A DNA stretch of 46,349 nucleotides, taken from the NCBI GenBank assembly GCA_964570895.1, contig CAZMZD010000012.1, positions 1 through 46,349 on the forward strand. The letters are read 5' to 3'. Position 1 is the first letter of the stretch. The number at the start of each line of letters is the position of its first letter. The stretch comes from RGIG1918 sp964570895. Its GTDB lineage: Bacteria > Cyanobacteriota > Vampirovibrionia > Gastranaerophilales > Gastranaerophilaceae. Position numbers and translations under genes: made by a program. Below the pieces are notes generated by a model. It saw only the letters and a list, made by a program, of their open reading frames with translations. It had not been told where the DNA came from and made no database searches. Shown here one piece after another: positions 1-7,553 of the stretch.

Positions 1-7
1 TGGCAAG

Positions 8-64
8 ATCCTGAACAGCTTGAAAATTACGGCTTCACCTTATTTTCTACGCTTTCAGGATGAC
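8..64. repeat. 57-bp interspersed palindrome, copy 1
   Basis: Imperfect inverted repeat: outer arms ATCCTGAA / TTCAGGAT and inner arms GAAAAT / ATTTTC around a short variable loop. The same 57-58 bp unit recurs at 7772, 8194, 8551 and 28123, always outside genes. The constant length and nested arms resemble REP-type elements. It is followed by two other short palindromes (81-100 and 122-139). Confidence 0.85.
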
Positions 65-80
65 AGGTTAAAATCATATT

Positions 81-100
81 GTTGGGCAGGTATGCCCAAC
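81..100. repeat. Short palindrome family B (GTTGGGCA/TGCCCAAC)
   Basis: Perfect 8-bp arms GTTGGGCA and TGCCCAAC with a 4-nt loop, followed by CCTAC. Other copies lie at 7502-7521, 8266-8285, 8624-8643 and 28005-28024. It could fold as a hairpin in RNA or single-stranded DNA. The core resembles short intergenic repeats common in cyanobacteria (recalled, not searched). Confidence 0.8.
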
Positions 101-121
101 CTACACGTTTGTCGCAAATAA

Positions 122-139
122 GGTGCGTATAAACGCACC
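122..139. repeat. Short palindrome family D (GGTGCGT/ACGCACC)
   Basis: Perfect 7-bp arms GGTGCGT and ACGCACC around ATAA, followed by CTACG. An identical copy is at 8354-8371 and a variant at 7456-7477. It belongs to the same class of small intergenic palindromes as families B and C. Confidence 0.75.
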
Positions 140-184
140 CTACGCCTGACAAACCTATGACTTCTTCATCTTTCTTAACAATAC

Positions 185-213
185 CCCGCAAATCAAGCAA
201 TAAATTTTGCGGG
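185..213. terminator. Possible hairpin upstream of the ART gene
   Basis: CCCGCAAA (185-192) pairs with TTTGCGGG (206-213) across a 13-nt loop. No clear T-run follows on either strand, so it may be a weak terminator or a leader hairpin of the downstream gene. Function is unproven. Confidence 0.3.
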
Positions 214-259
214 TTAAACTTTAAACCAACATAAAGAAGAAGGTTAAGGAATAGTATTT

Positions 260-1378
260 TTGGTTTACATCAAACCTATAACAAATTTCATCACAAGAAA
301 TAACAATAATGTTGCAAATGGGATAATTCAAACCCCTAAAGCACCATCCACCAAGCCAAAGTTCTTAGGAATTTCGCGCCCTAAAGTTGATGAATTTTGC
401 CCAAGCTTTCAAAAGAAAACAATAAGCCTTGAAGAAGTAAAGAAATTATTTCCCAAAGGTAAGCTTGATACAAGAAACCACATTTACCGCGAAATGGAAA
501 GGCTTTCTTCAAAAATCAAAACTTCAAGAAAAGTTATTGATTTAGACCCTAAATTAACAGAGGAAGACTACAAAATAATTCAAGACTTCATGAATAAAGA
601 AAACGGCAAATATATTGAGGGCTGGAAGGGTAAGACAGATGGCGTTTCAAATATGCAAAAGCTTGCCCTATTTGCAAGAACAATGAAATTAACAGACCAA
701 GAAAAAGATTTTTTAGAATTCAATCCGGCTCAATGGGACACAGTGTATGAAGGTGTTGTTAAAAAACCAAAAGAGCTAATTTTGCCTATTTTTAAATACA
801 AAATCAATTCAAACATTATTCATGGACCCTTAAGCGATAATAAAATAACAAAAGAAGTCAAAAAAGATATTGATGGAATTACTAAGTTTTTAGATATGTT
901 CAGTGTTAAAAACAGCTTTGTTGCATATCGTGGGGATAAAAGTTTTAATATTTTATCTGGGGTTAAATACGAAGGTCAAAACATTAATTTGGCAGAGTTG
1001 ATGGAAATAACGACTAATAAATTGAGGCAAGATTTTTTAAACGGGAAATACAATGAAAAAGAAGTTGATTCATTTGTGCAAGAATATTTGATCGAACAAA
1101 AAGTAGAACAACCCCGTTTCATGTCAATTGGCATGACAGAAAGTGCTATTGAAAGCTATGTCGAAAAAATAAAATGGGAAATTGAAATACCGGCCGGAAC
1201 AAAAGGTGCTTCAATTGAAAGCTACAATATTGAACGCGCAAACGAAGCAGAATTTCTTGGGCAAAGAAACGGCGTTTTAAAGATAAGAAACGCTAAATAC
1301 AATCCGGAAGAAGATTTATGGTATTTCACTGCAACTTTAGAACAAAACCCAATTGACGAAATAAAAGTGAATTGCTAA
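260..1378 (+). CDS. ADP-ribosyltransferase exoenzyme-like protein
   Basis: Predicted mono-ADP-ribosyltransferase (R-S-E class, ADPrib_exo_Tox-like), which would transfer ADP-ribose from NAD+ to a target protein. The C-terminal half shows the expected order: YRGD with Arg224, an STS-like FMSIG with Ser289, the strand IEIPAGTKGASIE, then E-A-E at 329-331 followed by FLGQRNGVLKI. E-x-E is typical of arginine-modifying members. The STS motif is altered to S-I-G. Residues 1-180 match no domain I recognise; there is no signal peptide, but an early I-x-x-I and a KPKFLG motif recur in other proteins here. Translation probably starts at TTG 260, with AAGGA nine nt upstream. Three small paralogous genes follow in the same direction, the first 23 bp downstream. 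The fold assignment is fairly sure; target and export route are unknown. Confidence 0.8.
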   Translation: MVYIKPITNFITRNNNNVANGIIQTPKAPSTKPKFLGISRPKVDEFCPSFQKKTISLEEVKKLFPKGKLDTRNHIYREMERLSSKIKTSRKVIDLDPKLTEEDYKIIQDFMNKENGKYIEGWKGKTDGVSNMQKLALFARTMKLTDQEKDFLEFNPAQWDTVYEGVVKKPKELILPIFKYKINSNIIHGPLSDNKITKEVKKDIDGITKFLDMFSVKNSFVAYRGDKSFNILSGVKYEGQNINLAELMEITTNKLRQDFLNGKYNEKEVDSFVQEYLIEQKVEQPRFMSIGMTESAIESYVEKIKWEIEIPAGTKGASIESYNIERANEAEFLGQRNGVLKIRNAKYNPEEDLWYFTATLEQNPIDEIKVNC

Positions 1379-1401
1379 AATGCAAGAAAGGATGAATAAA
1401 T

Positions 1402-1827
1402 ATGAAAATTCACCAAATCTCACCATCAGTTAAAACAACAAATAAAACTAAACTAAAATCAAAAGCAAGCCTACCTGCAAAAGTGTTCTTTGTAGGTAAA
1501 CTCAAGCAGCTGATAAAAGATACATTCAAAATTAATTCAAAAGAAGAAGAAAAACTCATCTCAAGAAAATGCCCCAATTGGTGCGAACCGGAAGACAGTA
1601 CCTATGTAAATAAAACTATTGCTAAAAGAATACGCTACTACCCTGAAGACGTTGAGAAAATGAAAACAATGACAGATGATGAGGTTTGGGCATACAAAGA
1701 CCATTTAGATGAAATAGGTCGCTTTTATTATGATGACGGTTCAAACGATTCACTAGAAAAACTTGAAAAATTCTTGCACGAATGCGGCGCTACTTTAGAT
1801 GACGTTATTATGAAAGATACCAAATGA
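1402..1827 (+). CDS. Small unknown protein, tandem paralogue 1
   Basis: 141 aa, family not recognised. It begins MKIHQISPSVK, continues with a Lys-rich stretch to LPAKVFFVGKLKQLIKD, then a conserved core with CPNWCEPED and a Y/F/E-rich tail (IGRFYYDDGSND). No signal peptide or membrane segment. AGGA lies 8 nt before ATG. The stop overlaps the next start (ATGA), so copies 1-3 are translationally coupled and probably share the ART gene's transcript. The position behind a toxin-like gene allows an immunity role, but the N-terminus follows the same pattern as the ART protein, which would instead suggest a co-exported product. No function can be assigned. Confidence 0.85.
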   Translation: MKIHQISPSVKTTNKTKLKSKASLPAKVFFVGKLKQLIKDTFKINSKEEEKLISRKCPNWCEPEDSTYVNKTIAKRIRYYPEDVEKMKTMTDDEVWAYKDHLDEIGRFYYDDGSNDSLEKLEKFLHECGATLDDVIMKDTK

Positions 1828-2249
1828 AAATTCACCAAATCTCACCATCAGTTAAAACAAAATCAAAAACTAAGTTAAAACAAGCAACAAACTTGCCTGC
1901 AAAAGTGTTCTTTGTAGGTAAACTTAAGCAACTAATAAAAGACACTTTTAAAATCAATTCAAAAGAAGAAGAAAAACTCATCTCAAGGAAATGCCCCAAT
2001 TGGTGCGAACCGGAAGATAGCACTTATGTAAATAAAACTATCGCAAAAAGAATACGCTATTACCCTGAAGATAAAGAAAAAATGAAAAACATGACTCGAG
2101 ATGAAAAATGGGAATATATGGAATATTTAGATAAAATAGGACGTTTCTATTACGATGACGGCTCAAATGATTCATTGGAAGAGCTTGAAAAATTCTTACA
2201 CAAATGCGGCGCCACTTTAGATGACGTTATTATGAAAGATACAAAATGA
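1824..2249 (+). CDS. Small unknown protein, tandem paralogue 2
   Basis: 141 aa, very similar to paralogue 1 over its whole length, including SRKCPNWCEPED, the YYPED segment and the C-terminal VIMKDTK. Differences cluster in the Lys-rich linker (residues 12-24) and around residues 89-105. It starts and ends with ATGA overlaps of 4 nt with its neighbours, the arrangement expected from unequal crossing-over of a whole gene unit. Function unknown. Confidence 0.85.
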   Translation: MKIHQISPSVKTKSKTKLKQATNLPAKVFFVGKLKQLIKDTFKINSKEEEKLISRKCPNWCEPEDSTYVNKTIAKRIRYYPEDKEKMKNMTRDEKWEYMEYLDKIGRFYYDDGSNDSLEELEKFLHKCGATLDDVIMKDTK

Positions 2250-2794
2250 AAATCCAGCGAATTTCCGTACGAACGGAGTCGAGTGCAAAGCACGAGCGAG
2301 TTCGGGTAGCGAGCAGAAAAAGCGAAAACGGCGTAAGCCGTGAAAGTGTTGTCTGCGAGCGTGAAGGAAATTCAAGAGAGCAAATTTCACCATCAGTTAA
2401 AACAAAATCAAAAACTAGGTTAAAAGCAACAACAAACTTGCCTGCAAAAGTGTTTTTTGTAGGCAAACTCAAGCAACTAATAAAAGATACATTTAAAATT
2501 AATTCAAAAGAAGAAGAAAAACTTGTTTCAAGGAAATGTCCCAATTGGTGCGAACCTGAAGACAGTACCTATGTAAATAAAACTATCGCAAAAAGAGTGT
2601 GTTATTACCCCGAAGATGAAGAAAAAATGGAAACAATGACTGATGATGAAAAATGGAAATACATGGATTATTTAGATGAAATAGGCCGCTTTTATTATGG
2701 AGAAACCTTGACAAAAGAAAAGCATGAAGAATTTATGCGCAAGCTTGGGCTAGACCCTGAAAAATACTACATCAAGGACGATGAGCAAAAATGA
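2246..2794 (+). CDS. Small unknown protein, tandem paralogue 3 with in-frame insertion
   Basis: 182 aa. After MKI it carries about 41 extra residues (QRISVRTESS to EGNSRE) before resuming QISPSVK exactly as in copies 1 and 2. The extra 123 bp are palindrome-rich and keep the frame. The core CPNWCEPED and YYPED regions are conserved. The C-terminus after FYYG diverges (TLTKEKHEEF to IKDDEQK) and is closer to the remnant at 8649. Start ATG overlaps the stop of copy 2. The insertion lies inside the presumed N-terminal tag, so the product may be mistargeted or inactive; the open frame argues it is tolerated. Confidence 0.75.
   Translation: MKIQRISVRTESSAKHERVRVASRKSENGVSRESVVCEREGNSREQISPSVKTKSKTRLKATTNLPAKVFFVGKLKQLIKDTFKINSKEEEKLVSRKCPNWCEPEDSTYVNKTIAKRVCYYPEDEEKMETMTDDEKWKYMDYLDEIGRFYYGETLTKEKHEEFMRKLGLDPEKYYIKDDEQK
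2259..2383 (+). repeat. Palindromic element inserted in frame in a gene
   Basis: Compared with copies 1 and 2, about 123 bp are added after the third codon. The insert is richer in G+C than its surroundings and is a string of small hairpins: CCGT-ACGA-ACGG (2265-2276), GTGC-AAA-GCAC (2283-2293) and CGGC-GTAA-GCCG (2329-2340). Similar sequence flanks both ends (AGCGAATTTC and AGCAAATTTC), perhaps a target duplication. Its 10-mer CGAGCGAGTT also occurs in the repeat after rimO. Confidence 0.65.
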
Positions 2795-2801
2795 AAATTT
2801 G

Positions 2802-2822
2802 ACCAAACTTGAGCAAGTTGGT
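2802..2822 (-). terminator. Candidate terminator downstream of uvrA
   Basis: On the minus strand ACCAACTT-GCTC-AAGT-T-TGGT forms an 8-bp stem with one bulge and a 4-nt loop, followed by CAAATTTTCATTTTT. It lies 10 bp beyond the uvrA stop and also just after paralogue 3, so it may serve both directions. The U-tract is interrupted. Confidence 0.45.
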
Positions 2823-2831
2823 GCCTCAACC

Positions 2832-5663
2832 CTATCTCAACACTTTCGCCAAATATTTCCCTGTATAAGAATTTTTGCATTTTGAAACCACTTGCGGAGT
2901 GCCGGATACCACAACTTCCCCGCCTTTATCCCCGCCTTCCGGCCCAAGGTCAATTATATGGTCTGCAACTTTTATAATGTCTAAATTATGCTCAATTATA
3001 AGCACCGTGTTTCCTGTGTCTGCCAGCTTATGAATGATTTTCACTAATTTATCGATATCCCACAAATGAAGCCCAACTGAAGGTTCGTCCATAAGATAAA
3101 GAGTTTTCCCTGTGGCACGTTTGTTTAGTTCGTGCGCAAGTTTAATTCTTTGTGCTTCTCCGCCAGAGAGTGTTGTGGCGCTTTGCCCAAGGGAAATATA
3201 CCCCAAGCCAACATCATAGAGCGTTTGCAAACGCGAATGAATTTTTGGAACATTCTTGAAAAATTCAAGTGCCTCTTCAACTTTCATATCTAAAACATCG
3301 GCAATATTTTTCCCTTTGTATTTAATCTGGAGCGTTTCTTCGTTATACCTTTTCCCGCCACAAACATTGCATTTTACATACACATCGGAGAGGAAATTCA
3401 TTTCGATTTTAACGAGCCCGTCGCCTGCGCATTTTTCGCACCTTCCGCCTCGCACGTTGAAGCTAAATCTGCCTGCTTTGTAACCGCGCATTTTGGCATC
3501 ATTGGTTGAAGCAAAAAGTTCGCGTATGTGCGTAAATAAGTCCGTGTATGTTGCCGGGTTAGAGCGCGGGGTGCGCCCGATTGGGCTTTGGTCAATAGAC
3601 ACTATTTTATCTATATTTTCAAAACCTAAAATTTCATCCACTCCTTGAGGTTTAGGGCGATTTTTAAGCAGTTTGTGTTTTCCGTATTCATACAATAAAT
3701 CGTTCACTAAACTTGACTTTCCGCTTCCTGAAACCCCTGTCACGGCAACGATTTTGCCAAGTGGAATGTTAACATCAATATTTTTTAAATTGTTTAATTT
3801 TGCGCCTTTAATCTGCAAAAATTCACCGCTTCCAACTCGCAGGGATGTTGGCACGGGAATAAATTTTTCACCGGATAAATATTTTCCTGTCACCGATTTT
3901 TCAGCTTTCATTATGTCTTCAATTGTGCCTGTGGCAATAATTTCACCACCTTCGCGCCCTGCGTATGGCCCAATATCTACAATATAATCCGCAGCGCGAA
4001 TTGTGTCTTCATCATGTTCAACCACAATCAAAGTGTTTCCGAGATTGCGAAGTTTTATCAGTGTTTCAATTAGTCTATCGTTATCACGTTGGTGGAGCCC
4101 GATTGAAGGCTCGTCAAGAACATATAAAACGCCCGATAACCCGCTTCCAATTTGCGTTGCAAGGCGAATTCTTTGCGCTTCGCCTCCTGATAATGTGCTT
4201 GCATTGCGGCTTAGGGATAAATATCCAAGCCCAACATCGTTTAAAAATTTAAGCCTTGAGTGAAGTTCGTCAAGCACTTGTTTTGCAATTTTCATTTCGT
4301 GCTCTGAAAATTCTAAATAAAGTTTGTCAATAAATTCTATTGATTTTGATGTTGGCATTGAGCAAAATTCATAAATATTTTTATCTAAAATTTTAACAGA
4401 GAGCGCAAATTCATTTAGCCTCGCTCCTTGACACACGGCACACGGCTTGTGTGTCATATATTTTTCAATTTCCGCTCTTATAATGTCACTGTCTGATGTT
4501 TCGTATTTTTTCATCATATAAGGGATAACGCCTTGGTATGGAAGAATATGGTCGCGATATCTTTTTGTTCCAAAATCTTGATAGCGCATTCTGATTTTTT
4601 CTTCGCCGTTTCCATATAAAATAATCCCTTTTTGCGAAGGCGAAAGCGCTTTAAATGGCGCATTTTCATCAATTTCATAATAAGCGCAAACACTATGTAA
4701 TACATCTGAATAGTAAGAGTTTTGCGTTTTTGCCCAAGGGTAAATTGCCCCGTCCGCAATGCTTTTTGTATTATCCGGCACCACTAAATCGGGGTCAACT
4801 TCATAATATTCCCCAAGGCCGGAGCAGCTTTTGCAAGCGCCATACGGTGCGTTAAAAGAAAAAATCCTTGGGGATAATTCCTTGAAGCTTGTGTTGCATT
4901 TTGGGCAAGAAAATTTTTCGCTAAATATTATTTCGCGCTCGCTGTCCATAAAATAGACAACAACAAGCCCGTCAGATTTTTGAAGCGCAGCTTGAACACT
5001 CTCTGCCAAGCGGGATTTGACACTTTCTTTTATAATGAGCCTGTCAATTACCACGTCAATATCGTGCTTTAGGGTTTTTGCAAGGTTAATTTCGTCTTCT
5101 TCAAGGTTGTAAATTTTGCCGTCAATTCTAACTCGAACATATCCATCTGCCCTGAGGTCATCAAGAAGCGCTTGATATTCGCCTTTTTTGCCTCGAACAA
5201 GCGGTGAAACAACAAGGATTTTGCTTCCTTCCGGATGGGTTAAGATTTTAGACACAATTTCATCAACTGTTTGTGGCTGAATTTTAGTTCCGCATTTTGG
5301 GCAATACGGAGTGCCGAGCCTTCCCCATAATAGCCTTAAATAGTCATAAATTTCGGTTATTGTGCCAACGGTTGAGCGCGGGTTGTTTGACGTTGATTTT
5401 TGGTCTATTGAAATAGCTGGCGACAAGCCTTCAATATGTTCAACGTTTGGCTTGTCCATTTGCCCTAAAAATTGCCTTGCGTATGTCGATAAGCTTTCAA
5501 CATATCTTCTTTGCCCTTCGGCAAAAATTGTGTCAAACGCTAAAGAACTTTTGCCGGAGCCTGAAATTCCCGTGAACACTACAAGTTCATTCTTTGGAAT
5601 TTCCAACGAAACGTTTTTTAAATTATGTTCACTCGCCCCTTTAACAATAATAAAATCGTTCAT
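2832..5663 (-). CDS. uvrA: Excinuclease ABC subunit A
   Basis: DNA damage-sensing ATPase of nucleotide excision repair; a UvrA dimer loads UvrB at lesions. 943 aa, the usual length. Both ABC modules are complete: Walker A GISGSGKSSLAFDT near the N-terminus and GVSGSGKSSLVNDLL in the second half, with signatures LSGGEAQRIRLA and LSGGEAQRIKLA. Cysteine pairs for zinc modules are visible (CPKCGTKI, CPKCNTSF, CEKCAGDG, CNVCGGKRY). No Shine-Dalgarno precedes the ATG; a -10-like TAAAAT ends 6 nt before it, suggesting a leaderless message. Monocistronic, divergent from flagellin. Confidence 0.98.
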   Translation of the reverse strand: MNDFIIVKGASEHNLKNVSLEIPKNELVVFTGISGSGKSSLAFDTIFAEGQRRYVESLSTYARQFLGQMDKPNVEHIEGLSPAISIDQKSTSNNPRSTVGTITEIYDYLRLLWGRLGTPYCPKCGTKIQPQTVDEIVSKILTHPEGSKILVVSPLVRGKKGEYQALLDDLRADGYVRVRIDGKIYNLEEDEINLAKTLKHDIDVVIDRLIIKESVKSRLAESVQAALQKSDGLVVVYFMDSEREIIFSEKFSCPKCNTSFKELSPRIFSFNAPYGACKSCSGLGEYYEVDPDLVVPDNTKSIADGAIYPWAKTQNSYYSDVLHSVCAYYEIDENAPFKALSPSQKGIILYGNGEEKIRMRYQDFGTKRYRDHILPYQGVIPYMMKKYETSDSDIIRAEIEKYMTHKPCAVCQGARLNEFALSVKILDKNIYEFCSMPTSKSIEFIDKLYLEFSEHEMKIAKQVLDELHSRLKFLNDVGLGYLSLSRNASTLSGGEAQRIRLATQIGSGLSGVLYVLDEPSIGLHQRDNDRLIETLIKLRNLGNTLIVVEHDEDTIRAADYIVDIGPYAGREGGEIIATGTIEDIMKAEKSVTGKYLSGEKFIPVPTSLRVGSGEFLQIKGAKLNNLKNIDVNIPLGKIVAVTGVSGSGKSSLVNDLLYEYGKHKLLKNRPKPQGVDEILGFENIDKIVSIDQSPIGRTPRSNPATYTDLFTHIRELFASTNDAKMRGYKAGRFSFNVRGGRCEKCAGDGLVKIEMNFLSDVYVKCNVCGGKRYNEETLQIKYKGKNIADVLDMKVEEALEFFKNVPKIHSRLQTLYDVGLGYISLGQSATTLSGGEAQRIKLAHELNKRATGKTLYLMDEPSVGLHLWDIDKLVKIIHKLADTGNTVLIIEHNLDIIKVADHIIDLGPEGGDKGGEVVVSGTPQVVSKCKNSYTGKYLAKVLR

Positions 5664-5669
5664 AATATT

Positions 5670-5697
5670 ATTTTACACTAAACTTTTATGATAACAA
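5670..5697 (-). promoter_or_regulatory. Predicted uvrA promoter (leaderless type)
   Basis: TTGTTA (5692-5697), 16-bp spacer, TAAAAT (5670-5675). The -10 box ends 6 nt before the uvrA ATG, placing the start of transcription at or next to the start codon. Confidence 0.5.
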
Positions 5698-5702
5698 ATT
5701 TA

Positions 5703-5757
5703 AAAACGCGCAATCTGAATTAAAAACGCGCAATCTGAATTAAAAACGCGCAATTTT
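5703..5757. repeat. 20-bp tandem direct repeat, 2.7 copies
   Basis: The unit TTAAAAACGCGCAATCTGAA occurs twice in full and once as its first 15 bases, directly upstream of the uvrA promoter. ACGCGC punctuates otherwise AT-rich DNA. It may be simple slippage or a protein-binding array. Confidence 0.8.
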
Positions 5758-5845
5758 TATTAAGCACTGCGCGCAAAATGCGCACAAATAAGCAAACAAT
5801 ATTCAGAAATACGCAAAAAATACTCTTAAAATGTTCAAAAAACCA

Positions 5846-5875
5846 ACCTAAGTTGCAGAAATTTCTAACTTAGGT
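5846..5875. promoter_or_regulatory. Perfect 9-bp inverted repeat, possible operator
   Basis: ACCTAAGTT and AACTTAGGT flank a 12-nt spacer that contains the palindrome AGAAATTTCT. No T-run follows, so it is not a terminator. Dyad symmetry 330 bp before flagellin fits a regulator site or an RNA hairpin; neither is proven. Confidence 0.4.
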
Positions 5876-5953
5876 ACAATTCCAATTTAGATGAACCTAG
5901 TGTAATATAACAGTGTCAAAGGGAAAAAGTTTCCTCATTAAATTTTTTACCTA

Positions 5954-5982
5954 TTGACTGCCACACCATATAAAAAGATAAC
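5954..5982 (+). promoter_or_regulatory. Weak candidate flagellin promoter
   Basis: TTGACT (5954-5959), 17-bp spacer, GATAAC (5977-5982; 4 of 6 to consensus). If used it would give a leader of about 215 nt before the flagellin ATG. No other promoter in the region is clearly better. Confidence 0.3.
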
Positions 5983-6203
5983 CTTTAGAAGCGTTTTTAG
6001 TGCTTTTGTAAGGTCTAGCTTTTTGCACCCAAATAAAAAGAAATTAAAAAGATTGCGAATGCCAAGCGCTTGCTCTCTTCTAGTTTCTATTAGCTGAAAA
6101 GTCCTTTTGTGGGCTTTAGGTGTGGTGCCTAAAAATTGTATTGTATTACTTCACCATATTTCTGCACAAGGAAGGTGCGGGAAAAATTAAAAGGAGATTA
6201 AAA

Positions 6204-7109
6204 ATGGCACTAGTTATCAACACCAATGTTACTTCACTAAAAGTTAACAACAATTTGAACAGAGCGACATCCAGAGCTGAAAGCGCAATGGAAAGAATGT
6301 CAACAGGTTACAAAGTTAACCGTGCAGCAGATGACGCCGCAGGGTTTATGATTTCAAAAGGTTTACAAACACAAATTTCAGGTTCAGAAGTTGCGACAGA
6401 TAACGCGCAAAACGCAATCAGTATTTTAACAACAGCTGAAGGCGTACTTGGCACTATCCAAGACAACCTTATGAGAATGCGTGACTTAACACTTCAAGCA
6501 ATGAACGGCGGTTATTCTGCTTCTGAAGTTGCATCACTTGAATCTGAAGCACAAGCTCGTGCATTAGAAGTTGACAGACAATCACTTGCTGCAACATTTA
6601 ATAAATTTAGCATTTTTGACGAAAATAAAGCTGCAACAGACGAATTTGTTATTCAAATCGGCACAAGAGCAGAAAAAGCAACAAACACAATTTCAATCAC
6701 AGATGTATTCTATAGTGCAACTCTATCAACTCTTACAGGTAGCGTTATAAGCGGTAGTGAAGCATCTGGCGAATTCCTTAAATTTACAACAGGCTCTGCC
6801 GCAACCGGTGACCTCGAAATTAAAGATTACGACGATTTAGGCGAAATTTTGAACGCATTAGACTCTGCGATTGACGAAGTATCTGCCAGAATGGGGATTA
6901 TTGGTTCAACAACTAACAGATTAAATTCAACAATCGATTCTTTAACAGTTACGGTTGAAAACCTATCAGCTGCAAATTCAAGAATTGTAGACGCAGATAT
7001 CGCAAAAGAATCTTCTGAATATACTAAGCAATATATCTTGCAACAAGCAGCAACTTCTCTTTTAACCCAAGCTAACCAAACACCTTCACTTGCACTTTCT
7101 CTAATTTAG
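6204..7109 (+). CDS. fliC: Flagellin
   Basis: Filament subunit exported by the flagellar type III apparatus. 301 aa from ATG 6204, chosen because AAGGAG lies 7 nt upstream and MALVINTNVTSLKVNNNLNR is the canonical flagellin N-terminus; the frame is open for 28 more codons upstream. N-terminal D0/D1 helices run to about residue 140 (ADDAAGFMISKGLQTQ, RMRDLTLQAMNG) and the C-terminal pair starts near residue 225 (MGIIGSTTNRLNSTI), ending QANQTPSLALSLI. The central variable domain is short (about 80 residues), so the filament surface is minimal. Downstream are an 11-bp inverted repeat and a strong terminator. Single gene, no adjacent chaperone or cap gene. Confidence 0.97.
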   Translation: MALVINTNVTSLKVNNNLNRATSRAESAMERMSTGYKVNRAADDAAGFMISKGLQTQISGSEVATDNAQNAISILTTAEGVLGTIQDNLMRMRDLTLQAMNGGYSASEVASLESEAQARALEVDRQSLAATFNKFSIFDENKAATDEFVIQIGTRAEKATNTISITDVFYSATLSTLTGSVISGSEASGEFLKFTTGSAATGDLEIKDYDDLGEILNALDSAIDEVSARMGIIGSTTNRLNSTIDSLTVTVENLSAANSRIVDADIAKESSEYTKQYILQQAATSLLTQANQTPSLALSLI

Positions 7110-7236
7110 TGATAAGGCGCATAGTAAGGTGGCTGACTAACGGGCAAAATATGCTTGCGCGACTGAGCGCAAGGGTTTAAAAGAGCTGTCTAAACACTGT
7201 TTTAAATCGAATTGAAAATTAAGATAACACTAACGG

Positions 7237-7302
7237 TCTGCTAAATGTTAGATACGGTGAAGTAAAATCTAGTGCCAATATAAGGTCATTTAGCAGATTT
7301 TT
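7237..7302 (+). terminator. Long-loop inverted repeat with T-run after flagellin
   Basis: TCTGCTAAATG (7237-7247) and CATTTAGCAGA (7287-7297) form an 11-bp perfect stem around 39 nt, followed by TTTTTC. It could be a first flagellin terminator or a structured 3' end; the loop is long for a simple terminator. Confidence 0.45.
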
Positions 7303-7377
7303 CTAAGTATATGATATCCAACAAAGTAACACGGAAGTACTGATACGGTTATCTAACTGGTGATGGCAATACAATAT

Positions 7378-7410
7378 GGGGTCAAGGATTTGACCCCTTT
7401 TCATTTTTTA
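7378..7410 (+). terminator. Intrinsic terminator after flagellin
   Basis: GGGGTCAA-GGAT-TTGACCCC, a perfect 8-bp stem with a 4-nt loop, followed by TTTTCATTTTTT. It is 269 bp beyond the flagellin stop, so a long 3' untranslated region is possible. Confidence 0.85.
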
Positions 7411-7501
7411 GAGGTTGGTTTGTTTTGTAAAATAATTTGCGACTTGACAGCAATTGAGGTGCGTTTATATGCACCTCATAGAATGTAGTTGTAGCCCGTA
7501 G

Positions 7502-7553
7502 GTTGGGCATACTTGCCCAACAATCTAAGGCTGTAGGTCAGGCACCGCCTGAC
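7502..7553. repeat. Palindromes B and C side by side
   Basis: Family B (GTTGGGCA/TGCCCAAC, 7502-7521) is followed by family C (GTCAGGC/GCCTGAC, 7537-7553). Both are flanked by GTAGG, a shared edge suggesting the families are variants of one type of element. Confidence 0.75.

Larger units (their letters stand above)
5664..6203. other. uvrA-flagellin intergenic region / long flagellin leader
   Basis: 540 bp with no credible gene. It holds the uvrA promoter, the 20-bp tandem repeat, a perfect inverted repeat (5846-5875), a weak promoter-like pair TTGACT-N17-GATAAC (5954-5982), and an RNA hairpin near 6097-6118 (AAAGTCC/GGGCTTT). I see no clear sigma-28 promoter of the GCCGATAA type. The flagellin start is set by AAGGAG at 6191-6196. 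Confidence 0.6.

Noticed and set aside
1832..2544. Leftward open frames antisense to paralogues 2 and 3
   Set aside because: They mirror the coding sequence of the paralogues, repeat because the paralogues repeat, and have no ribosome-binding site.
1402..2794. Calling the small paralogues immunity proteins
   Set aside because: Only position supports it. The shared N-terminal tag argues for a different role, so no function was assigned.
3256..5691. Several rightward open frames opposite uvrA
   Set aside because: They are antisense shadows of a well-conserved gene with no independent support.
7444..7475. Perfect TTGACA as a promoter
   Set aside because: No -10 box at suitable spacing; the only AT-rich hexamer lies within palindrome D at 15 bp.
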